Counted from the first letter of the stretch, positions 25,936 through 35,347 are shown. The stretch: DNA of 64,000 nt from UBA7672 sp965229115 (GCA_965229115.1 CBDDIR010000003.1:558001-622000); one strand, 5' to 3'. The notes: generated by a model from the sequence alone, not told the origin. A program made the numbers and translations.

Positions 25936-26355
25936 TCAGCTCGCGACGATGGCGTGAGCGGTGAGGCCAATGGCGAGGTATATCGCGCCAAGGATGAGCG
26001 CGACGACGCCCCAAATGCGAACGCGGCCGGGGGTGGACATGGCCGATGCCAGCTTCAGGAAGCCTTCCGGCGCAGCAAGTAGGAGAACGCCTTTCACTAG
26101 CGCTACCCAGCCGAGCAGGGAAACGAGGATGGAGGAAAGATCCATCCAGACAGAGTGAAGCGTGATCAGGAAGAGGCCCAGAATTATGCCAACCAGGGCT
26201 CCGAGGAAGGTGAGGCCGGGGCTGCGTTCGAAGTCGGCGATAGCCAAGGCAACGCGGCCGGGCTTGAGAAGCGCAGTTACGGCAAGGATCAGCACCGCGA
26301 TGCCGTAAACGCGGGCCAACTGGATCGTGAGAACGGCAAATGTGTCGAACATCAT
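25936..26355 (-). CDS. Small integral membrane protein, hypothetical
   Basis: A 139-residue protein with four membrane helices: FAVLTIQLARVYGIAVLILA, GLTFLGALVGIILGLFLITL, ILVSLLGWVALVKGVLLLAA and IWGVVALILGAIYLAIGLTA. The spacing is regular and the loops short. No family was recognised with confidence, though uncharacterised small 4-TM DUF proteins of this kind are common in the group. It lies 40 bases upstream of the previous gene on the same strand. Two Met codons in tandem leave the start uncertain by one residue. Confidence 0.7.
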   Translation of the reverse strand: MMFDTFAVLTIQLARVYGIAVLILAVTALLKPGRVALAIADFERSPGLTFLGALVGIILGLFLITLHSVWMDLSSILVSLLGWVALVKGVLLLAAPEGFLKLASAMSTPGRVRIWGVVALILGAIYLAIGLTAHAIVAS

Positions 26356-26403
26356 ACATCAGCGCGCAACAGGGCGCGCTGGTTCCAGACCCGAGCCGGT
26401 CTT

Positions 26404-27162
26404 CTAGATTTCCTTGGGCGGCGCGTGTGCCTCGATCTGGATCCAGGTCTGTTCGGAGAAGGCGAGGAGATCGCCTGCTTCATTGAACAGGGCCGTGCCT
26501 GCAAAATGCTTGCGACGGTCCTGCCCCCTGGACCATGCGACCGAGACGATCGGCGCATCTGGAGTAGGGCAGGACAGGATTTTAGCCGTCATGCGGCCAA
26601 GCAGGATCGGCTCCTTGTCGATGGCGAAAGCGCCGGGGCAATCCAGGGCGGCCCACATGTATTCGGGCGCGATGCGGCCGGAAGCATCTGCCAGGTCTGG
26701 CGAGGGCTGCCATGGGGCCGCGACGATCGGGAAGGCGTTCGGGTTGTCGAGCCCGGAAGGCTCCTTCAGCCAGTCGGAGAAGATGCGCAGGCCGTCGCCC
26801 ACGGGGCGGGCGGGGCCGCAAACAAAGCAGCGTGGGAGGAAGTGTTCCTCGGCATTGCGGAACGAGGCGGCGGCGACGGTGGCGGCCTCCAGGCCGGGCG
26901 ACTGTACGTTGGGCGTCTCAAGCCAGGTCGGCTTCAGCGACATGATGAGAATACGCATCGATGCATCGTCCGTCATGATGTCGATGCCGCCGTCCGTCGT
27001 ATGGGCGCGCAGCGTTTGGTCCAGCGGGACAGGTGCGCGCAGCGTGACTTCCACGGCGTCGGCTTGGGGAAGAAGCTGCGCGGCCAAGCCAGCGGAGTAG
27101 CCGCCATTGCCGGAATCGTGCGGGCCGTTGAAGCGTTTCTGGATGCGGAGTGTCTCGGTCAT
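26404..27162 (-). CDS. Hotdog-fold thioesterase-like protein
   Basis: A 252-residue protein with features of a double hotdog. The N-terminal half has RFNGPHDSGNGGYSAGLAAQ and EVTLRAPVPLDQTLRA; the second has RCFVCGPARPVGDGLRIF then PEYMWAALDCPGAFAI, HFAGTALFNEAGDLLAFSEQ and TWIQIEA. The pattern 'SGNGGY..G' plus 'PLD..L' and 'DCPG' recurs in a family of uncharacterised acyl-thioesterase-like proteins. The CFVCGP pair of Cys is striking and may bind metal. The substrate is not known. It is followed by two membrane-protein genes on the same strand. Confidence 0.72.
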   Translation of the reverse strand: MTETLRIQKRFNGPHDSGNGGYSAGLAAQLLPQADAVEVTLRAPVPLDQTLRAHTTDGGIDIMTDDASMRILIMSLKPTWLETPNVQSPGLEAATVAAASFRNAEEHFLPRCFVCGPARPVGDGLRIFSDWLKEPSGLDNPNAFPIVAAPWQPSPDLADASGRIAPEYMWAALDCPGAFAIDKEPILLGRMTAKILSCPTPDAPIVSVAWSRGQDRRKHFAGTALFNEAGDLLAFSEQTWIQIEAHAPPKEI

Positions 27163-27217
27163 GGGCCGAGTTTAGCTGCTACAGCCCTCGTATGGCCAGC
27201 GCCTCGACCCTGTGGGC

Positions 27218-27457
27218 CTAATTCTGGTCGTGGTGACGGCCCGTGCCGTCCTGATGCCATTTGTCATCGTTGACCGAGCAGTGGTGGTGGCCCTCGCGGT
27301 CGTAGTATTTATGCAGGCCAAAGGCGCAGTCGCCGTCGAGATATTCGAGGTCGCTGTAGAGCGAGAGCGCCGTGCCGAAGAGTGCGAGCTCATCCGTCGT
27401 GCATCCGCCGAGGGCGGGCGCTGCAGCTAGCGCGGCGATGGCGAGACGGACTTTCAT
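27218..27457 (-). CDS. Small lipoprotein, His-rich C-terminus
   Basis: A 79-residue lipoprotein. Signal sequence MKVRLAIAALAAAPALGGC ends in a lipobox (LGGC, Cys19). The mature 60 residues include DGDCAFGLHKYYDREGHHHC and DDKWHQDGTGRHHDQN, rich in His and Asp. Two Cys flank the His run. Metal binding is a possible reading of the composition, nothing more. No family recognised. Confidence 0.6.
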   Translation of the reverse strand: MKVRLAIAALAAAPALGGCTTDELALFGTALSLYSDLEYLDGDCAFGLHKYYDREGHHHCSVNDDKWHQDGTGRHHDQN

Positions 27458-27573
27458 AGGCAGGCCCCCAGGATGCCGAAGCGTCGCGGAGGATCATGAA
27501 GGATCAATTTGCGGAAGGCGAGAGAGACGCAGGGTTAATCCGCGTCTATTTTCTCGCCCGCCCGGATCGTACC

Positions 27574-28116
27574 TTACGCGAGCGTCTTGCGCATCTCGGC
27601 GAGGTGGAAGTCGCGCGTGGTCTCGCCCGTGGTTTCGGAGAAGGGGAAGGGAAGCGTGGCGCCGGTCAGGCGATAACCACGGCGCTCATACCATTCGATG
27701 AGGGCCGTGCGGATGTTGATGACGGTCATCACCATCTGGTTGCACTTCCAGAGATCCTGAACGCGCTTCTCGGCTTCGGCGATCAGCTTCTTGCCTAGCC
27801 CGCTACCGTGCGCGTCAGGGTTGATTGCAAACATGCCGAAGTATGCGGCGTTGGTTTTGGCGTCGGGCTCAGGCGGAAGGCCCTGGAGCAGGCAGCAGCC
27901 GGCGATCTTGCCGTCAATCTCAGCTAGCAGAAAACGGGATTCATCGCGCGAGATCAGGTCTTGGATCTCCGCTTCGTTGGTGCGTGGACCTTTAAGCAGG
28001 TGTGCTTCCGACGTCCATTTGCCGGCGGCGTCTTCGCTGCGATAGGCGCGCTCGATCAGCGCGACGAGCGCCGTTACGTCAGCTTTCTGGGCGTATCGAT
28101 AAGTCGGTTCGGTCAT
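27574..28116 (-). CDS. GNAT family N-acetyltransferase
   Basis: A 180-residue acetyl-CoA-dependent acyltransferase. The GNAT fold shows as VTALVALIERAYRSE, SRFLLAEIDGKIAGCCLLQG (motif C/D), FGMFAINPDAHGSGLGKKLI with the acetyl-CoA loop HGSGLGK (motif A), and VINIRTALIEWYERRGYRLTG (motif B). The acceptor is not predictable. The ATG at 28116 has GTGGAG six bases upstream, better than the GTG four codons earlier. Confidence 0.88.
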   Translation of the reverse strand: MTEPTYRYAQKADVTALVALIERAYRSEDAAGKWTSEAHLLKGPRTNEAEIQDLISRDESRFLLAEIDGKIAGCCLLQGLPPEPDAKTNAAYFGMFAINPDAHGSGLGKKLIAEAEKRVQDLWKCNQMVMTVINIRTALIEWYERRGYRLTGATLPFPFSETTGETTRDFHLAEMRKTLA

Positions 28117-28245
28117 GTCTGGCTCCACCGTTCGCTAATCCATGGCGACGCTCGCAGGTCAAGCGAGGTTTTGTGACCGGGGCGGGTGTTGCCGCAGCGA
28201 AGGGGGTGGCGCTTAACTGTCCCATGTATTGTGAAGGAGGCCGCT

Positions 28246-28701
28246 ATGCGGATGTTGGCGCTTGCAGTTCTGGCGATCCTGTCTCCAGCGGCGATTGCCC
28301 AGCAGCACCTTCCGCCTGATCCCATGTTCTGCAATCCGGAGAGTTACCCGCACGATGCGGTGGCGGCCGCGCCCTATTCGCACCGCGTCGTGTTCGAGGA
28401 CGAACATGTGAGGGTGCTGGAGATCAACCTGCCGCCGCAGACATCCGAGCCAATTCACATCCATGCCCTGCCGAGCGTGATCATGGGTGAGACCGGCGGC
28501 AAGGGCGCGAAGTTCCGCTACACGCAGTACCGGATGGAGGGCGGCAAGTTCGTTGAGATTTCACACAACGACGTAGAACCGACCGAGGGCTTCCGCACAG
28601 TCTGGTCGGGTCCAGAGGGACCTCACTCCATCAGCAACATCGGCGGCGTGCCAGTGAAGTTCATGCGTATCGAGACAAAGCCGGAAAGCTGCTCGCGCTA
28701 G
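28246..28701 (+). CDS. Secreted cupin-like protein
   Basis: A 151-residue protein with an N-terminal signal peptide (MRMLALAVLAILSPAAIAQQ, cleavage after AIA). The mature part is a single cupin: VVFEDEHVRVLEINLPPQTS, EPIHIHALPSVIMGE with the HxH metal ligands, then EGPHSISNIGGVPVKFMRIE with a third His. AAGGAGG lies seven bases before the ATG, which sets the start. Found in the periplasm by prediction; role unknown. Its stop shares a CTAG with the convergent lipoprotein gene. Confidence 0.75.
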   Translation: MRMLALAVLAILSPAAIAQQHLPPDPMFCNPESYPHDAVAAAPYSHRVVFEDEHVRVLEINLPPQTSEPIHIHALPSVIMGETGGKGAKFRYTQYRMEGGKFVEISHNDVEPTEGFRTVWSGPEGPHSISNIGGVPVKFMRIETKPESCSR

Positions 28702-29273
28702 GGCGTGGGCGTGAACTTCTCTCCCGTGCCGGGCATATAGACCGGGCCGAGCGGGCCAGTCGCGCCTTTTAGGAACGTGACCTTCGTTTCGATCGTCAGC
28801 GACTGCCGAACCGCCAGTGCAGCCTGCAGCGCCGCATAATCTGGCCCGTCGCCACCCATCGCGGCGGCATCGCGAGTCGCAGCCCAGTGTTCAACGCTGG
28901 CGTAGCGCGTGGTGAGATAGACTTCATCGTAGTCAGGCGATGCCGCTTTGCTGTCGGGCGAAGGGATGACTTCCCACATGCCGACAATGCGCGCACCGAT
29001 CTTTTCGAAGAAGGGCCAGATGCCTGTCTGCGATGCTTCGAGGAATTGCGGGAAGGCGCCCTTCTTGATCTTCCAGTAGCGGATGGTGACGATCTCTTCG
29101 CCCGGCTGGGCTGCGAGGTTGCGGACAGGACCGCGACTTGCAGCGGCATCGCGATTCATCTGCACTGGATTGTTGTTCGGCGGTAGCTGCGAGGTCTGGG
29201 TCGATGGCGGTTGCGCCTGTGCAGTCGTGCACGCGGCCAGAGCGAGACAAGCGGCGATCAAGGCGAGTCGCAT
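28698..29273 (-). CDS. Lipoprotein with NIPSNAP-like ferredoxin-fold domain
   Basis: A 191-residue lipoprotein. MRLALIAACLALAAC ends in a lipobox (Cys15). After a Gln/Asn/Pro-rich linker (about 20-55) the domain reads EEIVTIRYWKIKKGAFPQFL, SQTGIWPFFEKIGARIVGMW, YDEVYLTTRYASVEHWAATR, typical of NIPSNAP/dimeric alpha-beta barrel proteins. Family role is ill-defined. TAGGAG five bases upstream sets the start. It is divergent from the small gene at 29432. Confidence 0.72.
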   Translation of the reverse strand: MRLALIAACLALAACTTAQAQPPSTQTSQLPPNNNPVQMNRDAAASRGPVRNLAAQPGEEIVTIRYWKIKKGAFPQFLEASQTGIWPFFEKIGARIVGMWEVIPSPDSKAASPDYDEVYLTTRYASVEHWAATRDAAAMGGDGPDYAALQAALAVRQSLTIETKVTFLKGATGPLGPVYMPGTGEKFTPTP

Positions 29274-29431
29274 CGAAACTCCTACGGCAACCGAACGCTG
29301 AAATGGCGCCCATGCACGGCGCACAATCACGTACGCGCGTTCAACTTCAAATAAGCGAGAATGTAGGTTCGGTCACTTGCGTGTAGCACCGGGGTATGCT
29401 GGCCTGATCATGGGTATTGGGGAATATCAAC

Positions 29432-29755
29432 ATGACACACAGAACACCGGAGTTCTCACTCGCTCTGACGCACGTCTTCAAGGGCGTAGCGCGGTTTACA
29501 AGCGCCAGATTTGCAGGTCCCGGCTCAAACGCAATTCATCCGAAAACGGATGATAGCCGGCGCAGGACCCAGATTCTGCAGAAGCTTTACAGCGATCACG
29601 CCGTCGAACTGGCGGAGCTGGGGGGCGAGATCACCTACCGTGAGACATTGCCGCCGGATGGCTGGATCAATGACCGACTCGCGTCGATGGGTGAGCGCTG
29701 GCGCGTGCACAATGTCGACGGCTTCCGCTGCGAAATCTACGACGCGATGTCGTAG
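29432..29755 (+). CDS. Small hypothetical protein
   Basis: A 107-residue protein with no recognised domain: FSLALTHVFKGVARFTSARF, then RRRTQILQKLYSDHAVELAE and GERWRVHNVDGFRCEIYDAM. Likely cytosolic and mostly alpha/beta. A GGGGA site eight bases before the ATG at 29432 supports this start over one five codons earlier. A stable hairpin follows the stop. Codon use is only mildly typical, so the confidence is moderate. Confidence 0.5.
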   Translation: MTHRTPEFSLALTHVFKGVARFTSARFAGPGSNAIHPKTDDSRRRTQILQKLYSDHAVELAELGGEITYRETLPPDGWINDRLASMGERWRVHNVDGFRCEIYDAMS

Positions 29756-30122
29756 GCGTTTTGTGGCCCAGTGATTCTCCGGTGGCTTGGATCGCCGGGG
29801 AATCAGATCGACCTTATCGCCGCATAGCGAGCAATTGAGGCCCGCGCGGTCGCGCGGGGGGGTGGATACATGTGTCGCGGTCCATCGCGCGGGTAACGAC
29901 CATTCTAACTGTACGCCAATGCCAGCAAGTCGCCGCGGGAAGCGGCTGGCGCAGATGGCGGCGCACCATCCCAAAGCGGGCGCTATCACTGGTTCGCTAG
30001 GCGGCTTGCGTCTCCATGTTTCAGGCACATCTTTGAGTTACATGGGTCTATTGCCCATCAACGCGACCTTAATCGCGTGCCTATAGACTTTAACTTCCTG
30101 TATTTGAGACCGGTCCTCTCGC
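29756..30122. other. Gene-free stretch before the acyl-CoA ligase gene
   Basis: 367 bases with the hairpin at 29773-29804, a second GC-rich stem (CCCGCGCGGTCGCGCGGGG, near 29840) and an AT-richer end (about 30070-30110, CTATAGACTTTAACTTCC) that should hold the promoter of the ligase gene. No convincing frame or RNA gene was found. Confidence 0.5.
29773..29804 (+). terminator. Hairpin after the small hypothetical gene
   Basis: GATTCTCCGG (29773-29782) pairs with CCGGGGAATC (29795-29804), ten pairs with one T-G wobble and a 12-base loop, 17 bases after the stop at 29755. No T-run follows, so it is a candidate rather than a clear intrinsic terminator. Confidence 0.45.
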
Positions 30123-31913
30123 ATGAATCTGATCGACGGCATCAAGAGTGACTGGATCTACATGACCGGCTTCCGCCGGATCATTGGCGCGATCGGAAAG
30201 TTCGATCCGGAAGAAGAATACACTGTCGCGGACGCGATCGAGGATGCGGTCGACGATCATGACGACCGGGTGTTCATTTCCTTCGAAGGCCAGGAAATCA
30301 GCTACGCCGAGTTCGACAAGCGCGCGAACCAGTTTGCGCATTGGGGACAGGCAGCCGGACTGCGCAAGGGCGACTGCGTTGCGCTCTTCATGGAAAACCG
30401 GCCGGACTACATCGCCTTCTGGGCGGGCATGGCCAAGATCGCGGTGAAGACCGCGCTGATCAACTACAACCTGACGGGCGCGGGTCTGTCGCATTGCGTG
30501 AAGATCACCAATGCCCGGGCTATCGTCATGAACCCCGAGCTGGCGGGGCAATTTGAAACGGCGCGTGAGCAGACGCCGCTGGATCTCGGCGCGTTCGTGC
30601 TGGGTGGCCCGGCTGACGGCCTGACGCAGATCGACGAGGCGGTCGACAAGTCGTGGACAGAGCGGCCCAACAGATCGGTGCGTGCCGGCGTGAAGGGCGG
30701 GGAAATCGCGCTTTACATCTACACGTCGGGCACGACTGGCCTGCCGAAGGCGGCAAAGATTTCAGGCGTGCGTGCACGCGGCCTCATGCGCGTGTTCAAG
30801 GATGCGACCGAGGCGCATGCCAATGACCGGATCCTGCTGACCCTGCCGCTGTATCACGCGACCGGCGGCATGTGCGGGGTTGGTACAGCGTTGAATGCAG
30901 GCGCGTGCCTGATCCTGCGCCGGAAGTTTTCTGCATCGCACTTCTGGGAAGAGGCGATCGCGAACGACGCAACCATGCTCGTCTATATCGGCGAGCTGGG
31001 CCGCTACCTGGTGAACCAGCCGGTGAGCGCGCTGGAGAAGCGGCACAAGATCAAGAAGGGCTTCGGCAATGGCCTGCGCGCCGATGTGTGGGCGCAGTTC
31101 GTTGAACGGACGGGTATCCATCATTTGGTCGAGTTCTATGGTTCGACCGAAGGCAATGTGAACTTCTTCAATCTCGACGGGAAGATCGGCGCAGTGGGCC
31201 GCATACCGCGGCTGCTGCGGTCACGTCTGCCGGCGCGCATTCTCAAATTCGATGTCGAGACAGAGCAGCCGGTACGCGGGCCTGATGGCCTTTGTATCGA
31301 AGCGGCGCCTGATGAACCAGGCGAGGCGGTAGGGCCAATCACGCATGAGCCGCGCCAACGTTTCGATGGCTACAACGATGAAGCGCAATCGAAGAAGAAA
31401 CTGCTGCGCGACGTGTTTGCGAAAGGCGACCTTTGGTTCCGCACAGGCGACCTGATGAAGATGGACAAGGATGGCTACATCTACTTCGTCGATCGCGTCG
31501 GTGACACTTTCCGTTGGAAAGGCGAGAACGTCTCGACGAGTGAAGTCGAGATTGCCTGCTCATCCATGCCGGGTGTGAAGCATGCCATCGTTTATGGCGT
31601 CGCGGTTCACGGCCATGATGGGCGTGCGGGCATGGCGGCGTTGACGCCGCAAGAGGGGATCGATCTCAAAGGGCTGTACGCGCATCTTGCCGCACAGCTT
31701 CCCGCATACGCGCGACCCATCTTCCTGCGCCTGCAAGGCGAAGTCGAAACGACCGGTACGCTGAAGTACCGCAAGGTGGATCTTGTGGCTGAAGGCTTTG
31801 ATCCAGCCAAGACCAGCGACCCGCTTTATGTAGTGGACGTTGAAAAGGCCACCTACGTGCCGGTCGACGCATCAATGTTCGCAGAGATCGCGCGCGGCGC
31901 ACACCGCTTCTAG
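30123..31913 (+). CDS. Long-chain/very-long-chain acyl-CoA synthetase (FadD6/FATP-like)
   Basis: ATP-dependent ligase that activates fatty acids to acyl-CoA, 596 residues. ANL-superfamily motifs: A3 LYIYTSGTTGLPKAAKIS, A5 FYGSTEGNVNF, A7/A8 WFRTGDLMKMDKDGYIYFVD followed by DTFRWKGENVSTSEVE, and the C-terminal GTLKYRKVDLV with the catalytic Lys. 'FRWKGENVST' and the overall form place it with the FATP/FadD6 group that accepts long or very long chains, and bile or sterol acids in some members. It stands alone between a hypothetical and the convergent AsmA gene. Confidence 0.91.
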   Translation: MNLIDGIKSDWIYMTGFRRIIGAIGKFDPEEEYTVADAIEDAVDDHDDRVFISFEGQEISYAEFDKRANQFAHWGQAAGLRKGDCVALFMENRPDYIAFWAGMAKIAVKTALINYNLTGAGLSHCVKITNARAIVMNPELAGQFETAREQTPLDLGAFVLGGPADGLTQIDEAVDKSWTERPNRSVRAGVKGGEIALYIYTSGTTGLPKAAKISGVRARGLMRVFKDATEAHANDRILLTLPLYHATGGMCGVGTALNAGACLILRRKFSASHFWEEAIANDATMLVYIGELGRYLVNQPVSALEKRHKIKKGFGNGLRADVWAQFVERTGIHHLVEFYGSTEGNVNFFNLDGKIGAVGRIPRLLRSRLPARILKFDVETEQPVRGPDGLCIEAAPDEPGEAVGPITHEPRQRFDGYNDEAQSKKKLLRDVFAKGDLWFRTGDLMKMDKDGYIYFVDRVGDTFRWKGENVSTSEVEIACSSMPGVKHAIVYGVAVHGHDGRAGMAALTPQEGIDLKGLYAHLAAQLPAYARPIFLRLQGEVETTGTLKYRKVDLVAEGFDPAKTSDPLYVVDVEKATYVPVDASMFAEIARGAHRF

Positions 31914-31914
31914 C

Positions 31915-33825
31915 CTAACCCTTCTTGGGCGTGATCGCGGCAGCCGGATTGTTCCGCGTGCCGGTCTCTTTCGCATCGGCGAGCAGGGTAGCGCAGGGCG
32001 CATCCGGTTCGCCGCCCGTCTGGATGAAGGGCAGGAGAGCGAGCGGACCAGAGATCGTCGACAGCAGGGCCGAGAAGCCTGCCTGCAGCAACGTCTCTTC
32101 GTTCAGCGCCTCGAAGGTCGGATTACGTAGCGTGCCGCCGACGCGGATGTCGCCCGAGATCGTCCCAATCGACACGTCGTGCGGCCGGGCGAAGACTTCG
32201 ATGTTCATCGACTCATTCTTGAGATTCACGCCGCCGGTCGCTGCTATCAGGCTGTCCTTGTTGTCGATTACAGCCGGTTTCAGCGATGCCTGACCGTCCT
32301 TGAAGGCGATGTTTGCAGCGAGGCAGCGCGACTTCAGGAATTCCGGGTTTTTCTTGTCCTGCGTGGCCCAGATCACCAGGATTTCGCCAAGGTCGAGTCC
32401 AGCGCCTTCGACGGCAAATTTCGCCAGCTCGCTATTATTCGACCAGACGCCCACTTCGCCATTGGATGAAGCGGCTGCCTCGCGGAAGCCCGAGCCGGTA
32501 AACGTCAGAGCAAACTTGCCGTTCAGCGAGCCACGCACCATCGGCGTATCGATGAAGCGGGTGATGGCCACGTTATCCAGCGTCCCGCTGGCCTTGGTGA
32601 AGGCCGGGTCTTTCGCGGCGTTGATGTTCACCTTGGCGTCGAGGTCGCCGGTGGAGGTTTTCACAAGCGCGCGCTCGAAATCGAGAACGCTGTCGCGAAG
32701 CGTGCCCTTAAGCGTCAAGGCGTTGATGCCCATCGGTGCATCGACCACTTTGTTCGCGACAAAGCTGATGTCGGCGTTTACGGCAGCGAGACGGCCAAAG
32801 TCGATGCGCGCGTCCGGGATCAGGCGCGCCGAAGCGTCGAATACGCGCTTGGCCTTTTTCTGTTCTTCGTTCTGGGGCTCGCCTTGGTCGGGCGTGACCG
32901 GAATACCAAACACAACACCCATGTCGTCAAAGTCGAGCGATTTGGATGTGAGATCGACGGTCAGCATCGGCTTCTTCTGCATCAAATTGATGCGCACGAG
33001 GCCGCCGAGATCGCTTTCGCCCAGCTTGCCGGAAAGGTCTTCGACCGACCACGTCTGGTTTTGAGCGAGCAGCGTTCCCTTGATGTCGAAGGGCGGGGTG
33101 TCAGGCGAAGAGGCGCCTGCGATATCCGCCAAGTCCTTCATGTTCTGACCTTTGACCGTCACATTGCCTTTCAGCGCGCCGCCCCATTCGCGATGCAGAT
33201 TGGTGAACGTGATGCGATTGTCGCCCGAGGTTGCCTCGGCGCTCACAGTGCCCTTGCCGAACGAGCCCTGCGCCGTGACGATTTTTACGACCCGCGGCTT
33301 GTCGTTGCGGGTGAACTTTATCTCCACGTTCGCCGCGTCGATCTCATCGACATACTGTTGCGGATTGAACGTGGTCTTGGTTTCGTTGTCCGCCTTCTGT
33401 TCGAGAAGGATTTCGCCGTCGCGTACCCAGATGCGTTTGGCCAGCACGCGTCCGGGCAGCCATCCGAACAAGTCGTAATTGATCTCGATCGCGTTGGCGT
33501 TGATCGTGCCGGGCCAATCGAACGTCGACAGGACAAACTTGTCGGAGAAGGGGTGTTCAAGATGTCCGACATCGACTTTTGCCGTCTTGTTGCCAAACGT
33601 GCCGATGGCCCAGTTGATCATGGGCGTGCCGGTTTTCGGGTTCGCGAGCAGGATGTTCAGCGTCACCCAACCAACAACCAGAACGCCAACGATGGAGCCC
33701 ATCCATATGAGCGCCGGCTTTGCGGGCGATTTCCATTTGAAGTTTCGCGCACGCTCGCGCGTTCCGGCTGCAAGTTTCGCGGAACCCGATTTAACTTTAG
33801 TCCATTGATCGTTGAACCACGCCAC
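31915..33825 (-). CDS. AsmA family protein
   Basis: A 636-residue inner-membrane-anchored periplasmic protein with a GTG start and GGAG nearby upstream. One N-terminal helix (ALIWMGSIVGVLVVGWVTLN, about 38-58) is followed by a long chain of beta strands. AsmA C-terminal features are seen in LRDSVLDFERALVKTSTGDL, ITRFIDTPMVRGSLNGKFAL, GEVGVWSNNSELAKFAVEGA and the late DVSIGTISGDIRVGGTLRNP. AsmA-like proteins act in phospholipid transport between membranes. Four or five Lys/Gln-rich loops look normal. It starts 108 bases past the PcfJ-like gene's end. Confidence 0.86.
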   Translation of the reverse strand: MAWFNDQWTKVKSGSAKLAAGTRERARNFKWKSPAKPALIWMGSIVGVLVVGWVTLNILLANPKTGTPMINWAIGTFGNKTAKVDVGHLEHPFSDKFVLSTFDWPGTINANAIEINYDLFGWLPGRVLAKRIWVRDGEILLEQKADNETKTTFNPQQYVDEIDAANVEIKFTRNDKPRVVKIVTAQGSFGKGTVSAEATSGDNRITFTNLHREWGGALKGNVTVKGQNMKDLADIAGASSPDTPPFDIKGTLLAQNQTWSVEDLSGKLGESDLGGLVRINLMQKKPMLTVDLTSKSLDFDDMGVVFGIPVTPDQGEPQNEEQKKAKRVFDASARLIPDARIDFGRLAAVNADISFVANKVVDAPMGINALTLKGTLRDSVLDFERALVKTSTGDLDAKVNINAAKDPAFTKASGTLDNVAITRFIDTPMVRGSLNGKFALTFTGSGFREAAASSNGEVGVWSNNSELAKFAVEGAGLDLGEILVIWATQDKKNPEFLKSRCLAANIAFKDGQASLKPAVIDNKDSLIAATGGVNLKNESMNIEVFARPHDVSIGTISGDIRVGGTLRNPTFEALNEETLLQAGFSALLSTISGPLALLPFIQTGGEPDAPCATLLADAKETGTRNNPAAAITPKKG

Positions 33826-33933
33826 GCGCTACTCCACTCCGTGATGGGGAATCGCGCGAAAACCTCGTTTGTTCCGAAAAACGTGCTCCGCAGGGCTATT
33901 GCCGCGGAACACGTCTTTACCTCCGATTGATGA

Positions 33934-34983
33934 TCAGCTCCACAGATCACCCAGCATAAGCTGCTCGATGAAGCTGGGGCCGACCGGATAGCAATAGCTC
34001 GTGTTGTTGGCCCAATCATCGAGGCGCGTGACCAGCGTCTGGACAGACGGACCCATCCGAACGCCGACCGCCTCCAGGCGATGCGCCAGCTCGCGCAGCT
34101 GCGCTTCCTCGAGATCCACATTCTGGCGTGCCTTCGCTTCGGCGAGGCGCCAGCCTGCGGCGTCCCAGTTCAGCGCGATCGCTGCGCTCGTATCTGCGCG
34201 CCACGCATAGACCGCCATCCGGCCATCTGCGATGCGAGCCGTGTGATCCGCCAGGCAGTTCTGGAACTCCAACGCGAGCGCTTCGAGCTGCTTCCGGCTG
34301 GTGATGCGCACAAACGGAGCACCCAACACTGGCGCCGGATCCGCCCCGCGGAAGGCATCGGGCGTAAGATCCTCAACCGCGCGCGTAAACACGGCGCGCG
34401 CATCCCCTCCGGTCCCCCACCGACGCGCGATGCGCCCCGCATCGTTAGGGTGGCGCATACGGGTCGCGAGCTGGAAGGCCCGACCCAGATCGGTTGCTGC
34501 TGCTTTCGTCGGCATGGCGCGGACGATGGCGGCGGTGCGCAGGGCTGGCGGCAGTTCCGCGATCGGCTCGAAATAGGCCGGGCGGACCAGATCGAGGTGG
34601 CGCAGCACCTCGTTCGCCATGGGCTCGGCGAGAAGACGGAGAAATACCGCGTAGTCACGCGGCTCCCACAGCGTCTCTCCCGCTTTGGCCATCGCGCGCA
34701 TCAGACCTTGCGCGTGTTCTCCCGCCAGCGCTTCGGCCACGACGGCGTCGCGCTGGTACTCGACAAGCCGGCGCAGCTCGGTAGGGCCGATCTGGCGGTG
34801 CGTCTGGCCGGCCAGCGCAATTGCCGCCGCGTGGCGACGCGCTGCGGGAAGGGCGAAGAACTCCGCATGAGGCGCCGGCCAGAGCTGGGCAACCGCATCG
34901 GCGAACTCGCCAGCGATGAACGCCAGAAGCGGCGTGGCGGTGCGCGCCCGCGCGGGCGTCCGCATGAACATTTGCGCGGTCAT
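33934..34983 (-). CDS. PcfJ-like hypothetical protein
   Basis: A 349-residue cytosolic protein. The C-terminal third resembles the PcfJ domain: ITSRKQLEALALEFQNCLAD with the conserved Cys, HTARIADGRMAVYAWRADTS, AAIALNWDAAGWRLAEAKAR and QNVDLEEAQLRELAHRLEAV. PcfJ was named from a conjugative plasmid and has no defined role. The N-terminal two thirds are Ala-rich helices (TELRRLVEYQRDAVVAEALA). An AGGAGA site seven bases before the ATG at 34983 fixes the start. No conjugation genes are nearby. Confidence 0.6.
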   Translation of the reverse strand: MTAQMFMRTPARARTATPLLAFIAGEFADAVAQLWPAPHAEFFALPAARRHAAAIALAGQTHRQIGPTELRRLVEYQRDAVVAEALAGEHAQGLMRAMAKAGETLWEPRDYAVFLRLLAEPMANEVLRHLDLVRPAYFEPIAELPPALRTAAIVRAMPTKAAATDLGRAFQLATRMRHPNDAGRIARRWGTGGDARAVFTRAVEDLTPDAFRGADPAPVLGAPFVRITSRKQLEALALEFQNCLADHTARIADGRMAVYAWRADTSAAIALNWDAAGWRLAEAKARQNVDLEEAQLRELAHRLEAVGVRMGPSVQTLVTRLDDWANNTSYCYPVGPSFIEQLMLGDLWS

Positions 34984-35347
34984 CGCCGCGTCTCCTCTCG
35001 ACATACGCCAGCACATTCGCCGTGAAGCGAAGCATCAGGCGTGACTCCACGCGCGCAGAATTGCGCAGCGCGGCGTCAGTTGGTTTTCGAGGTCAGACGC
35101 TACCGAGCGAAAGCGCGGGAGGCCGACCGGCCCCCAAGGCTGGGGGCAAACTGAATAGGTTCAGTCGCCTCATCGAGCGATTGCTCCATTGCGGTGCGGG
35201 AGAATGTCCCCCGACCTGCGACCGTGTGGCGCAAGATTCTGGCGGGAATTGGGCATTCGACAAAACTGCTCTAGGTATTCGTCATCTGGTTCCACCGTGC
35301 TGCGCACTTGGACGAGCGCCACAGCGGGAATGGACAGGAGAGACTTC

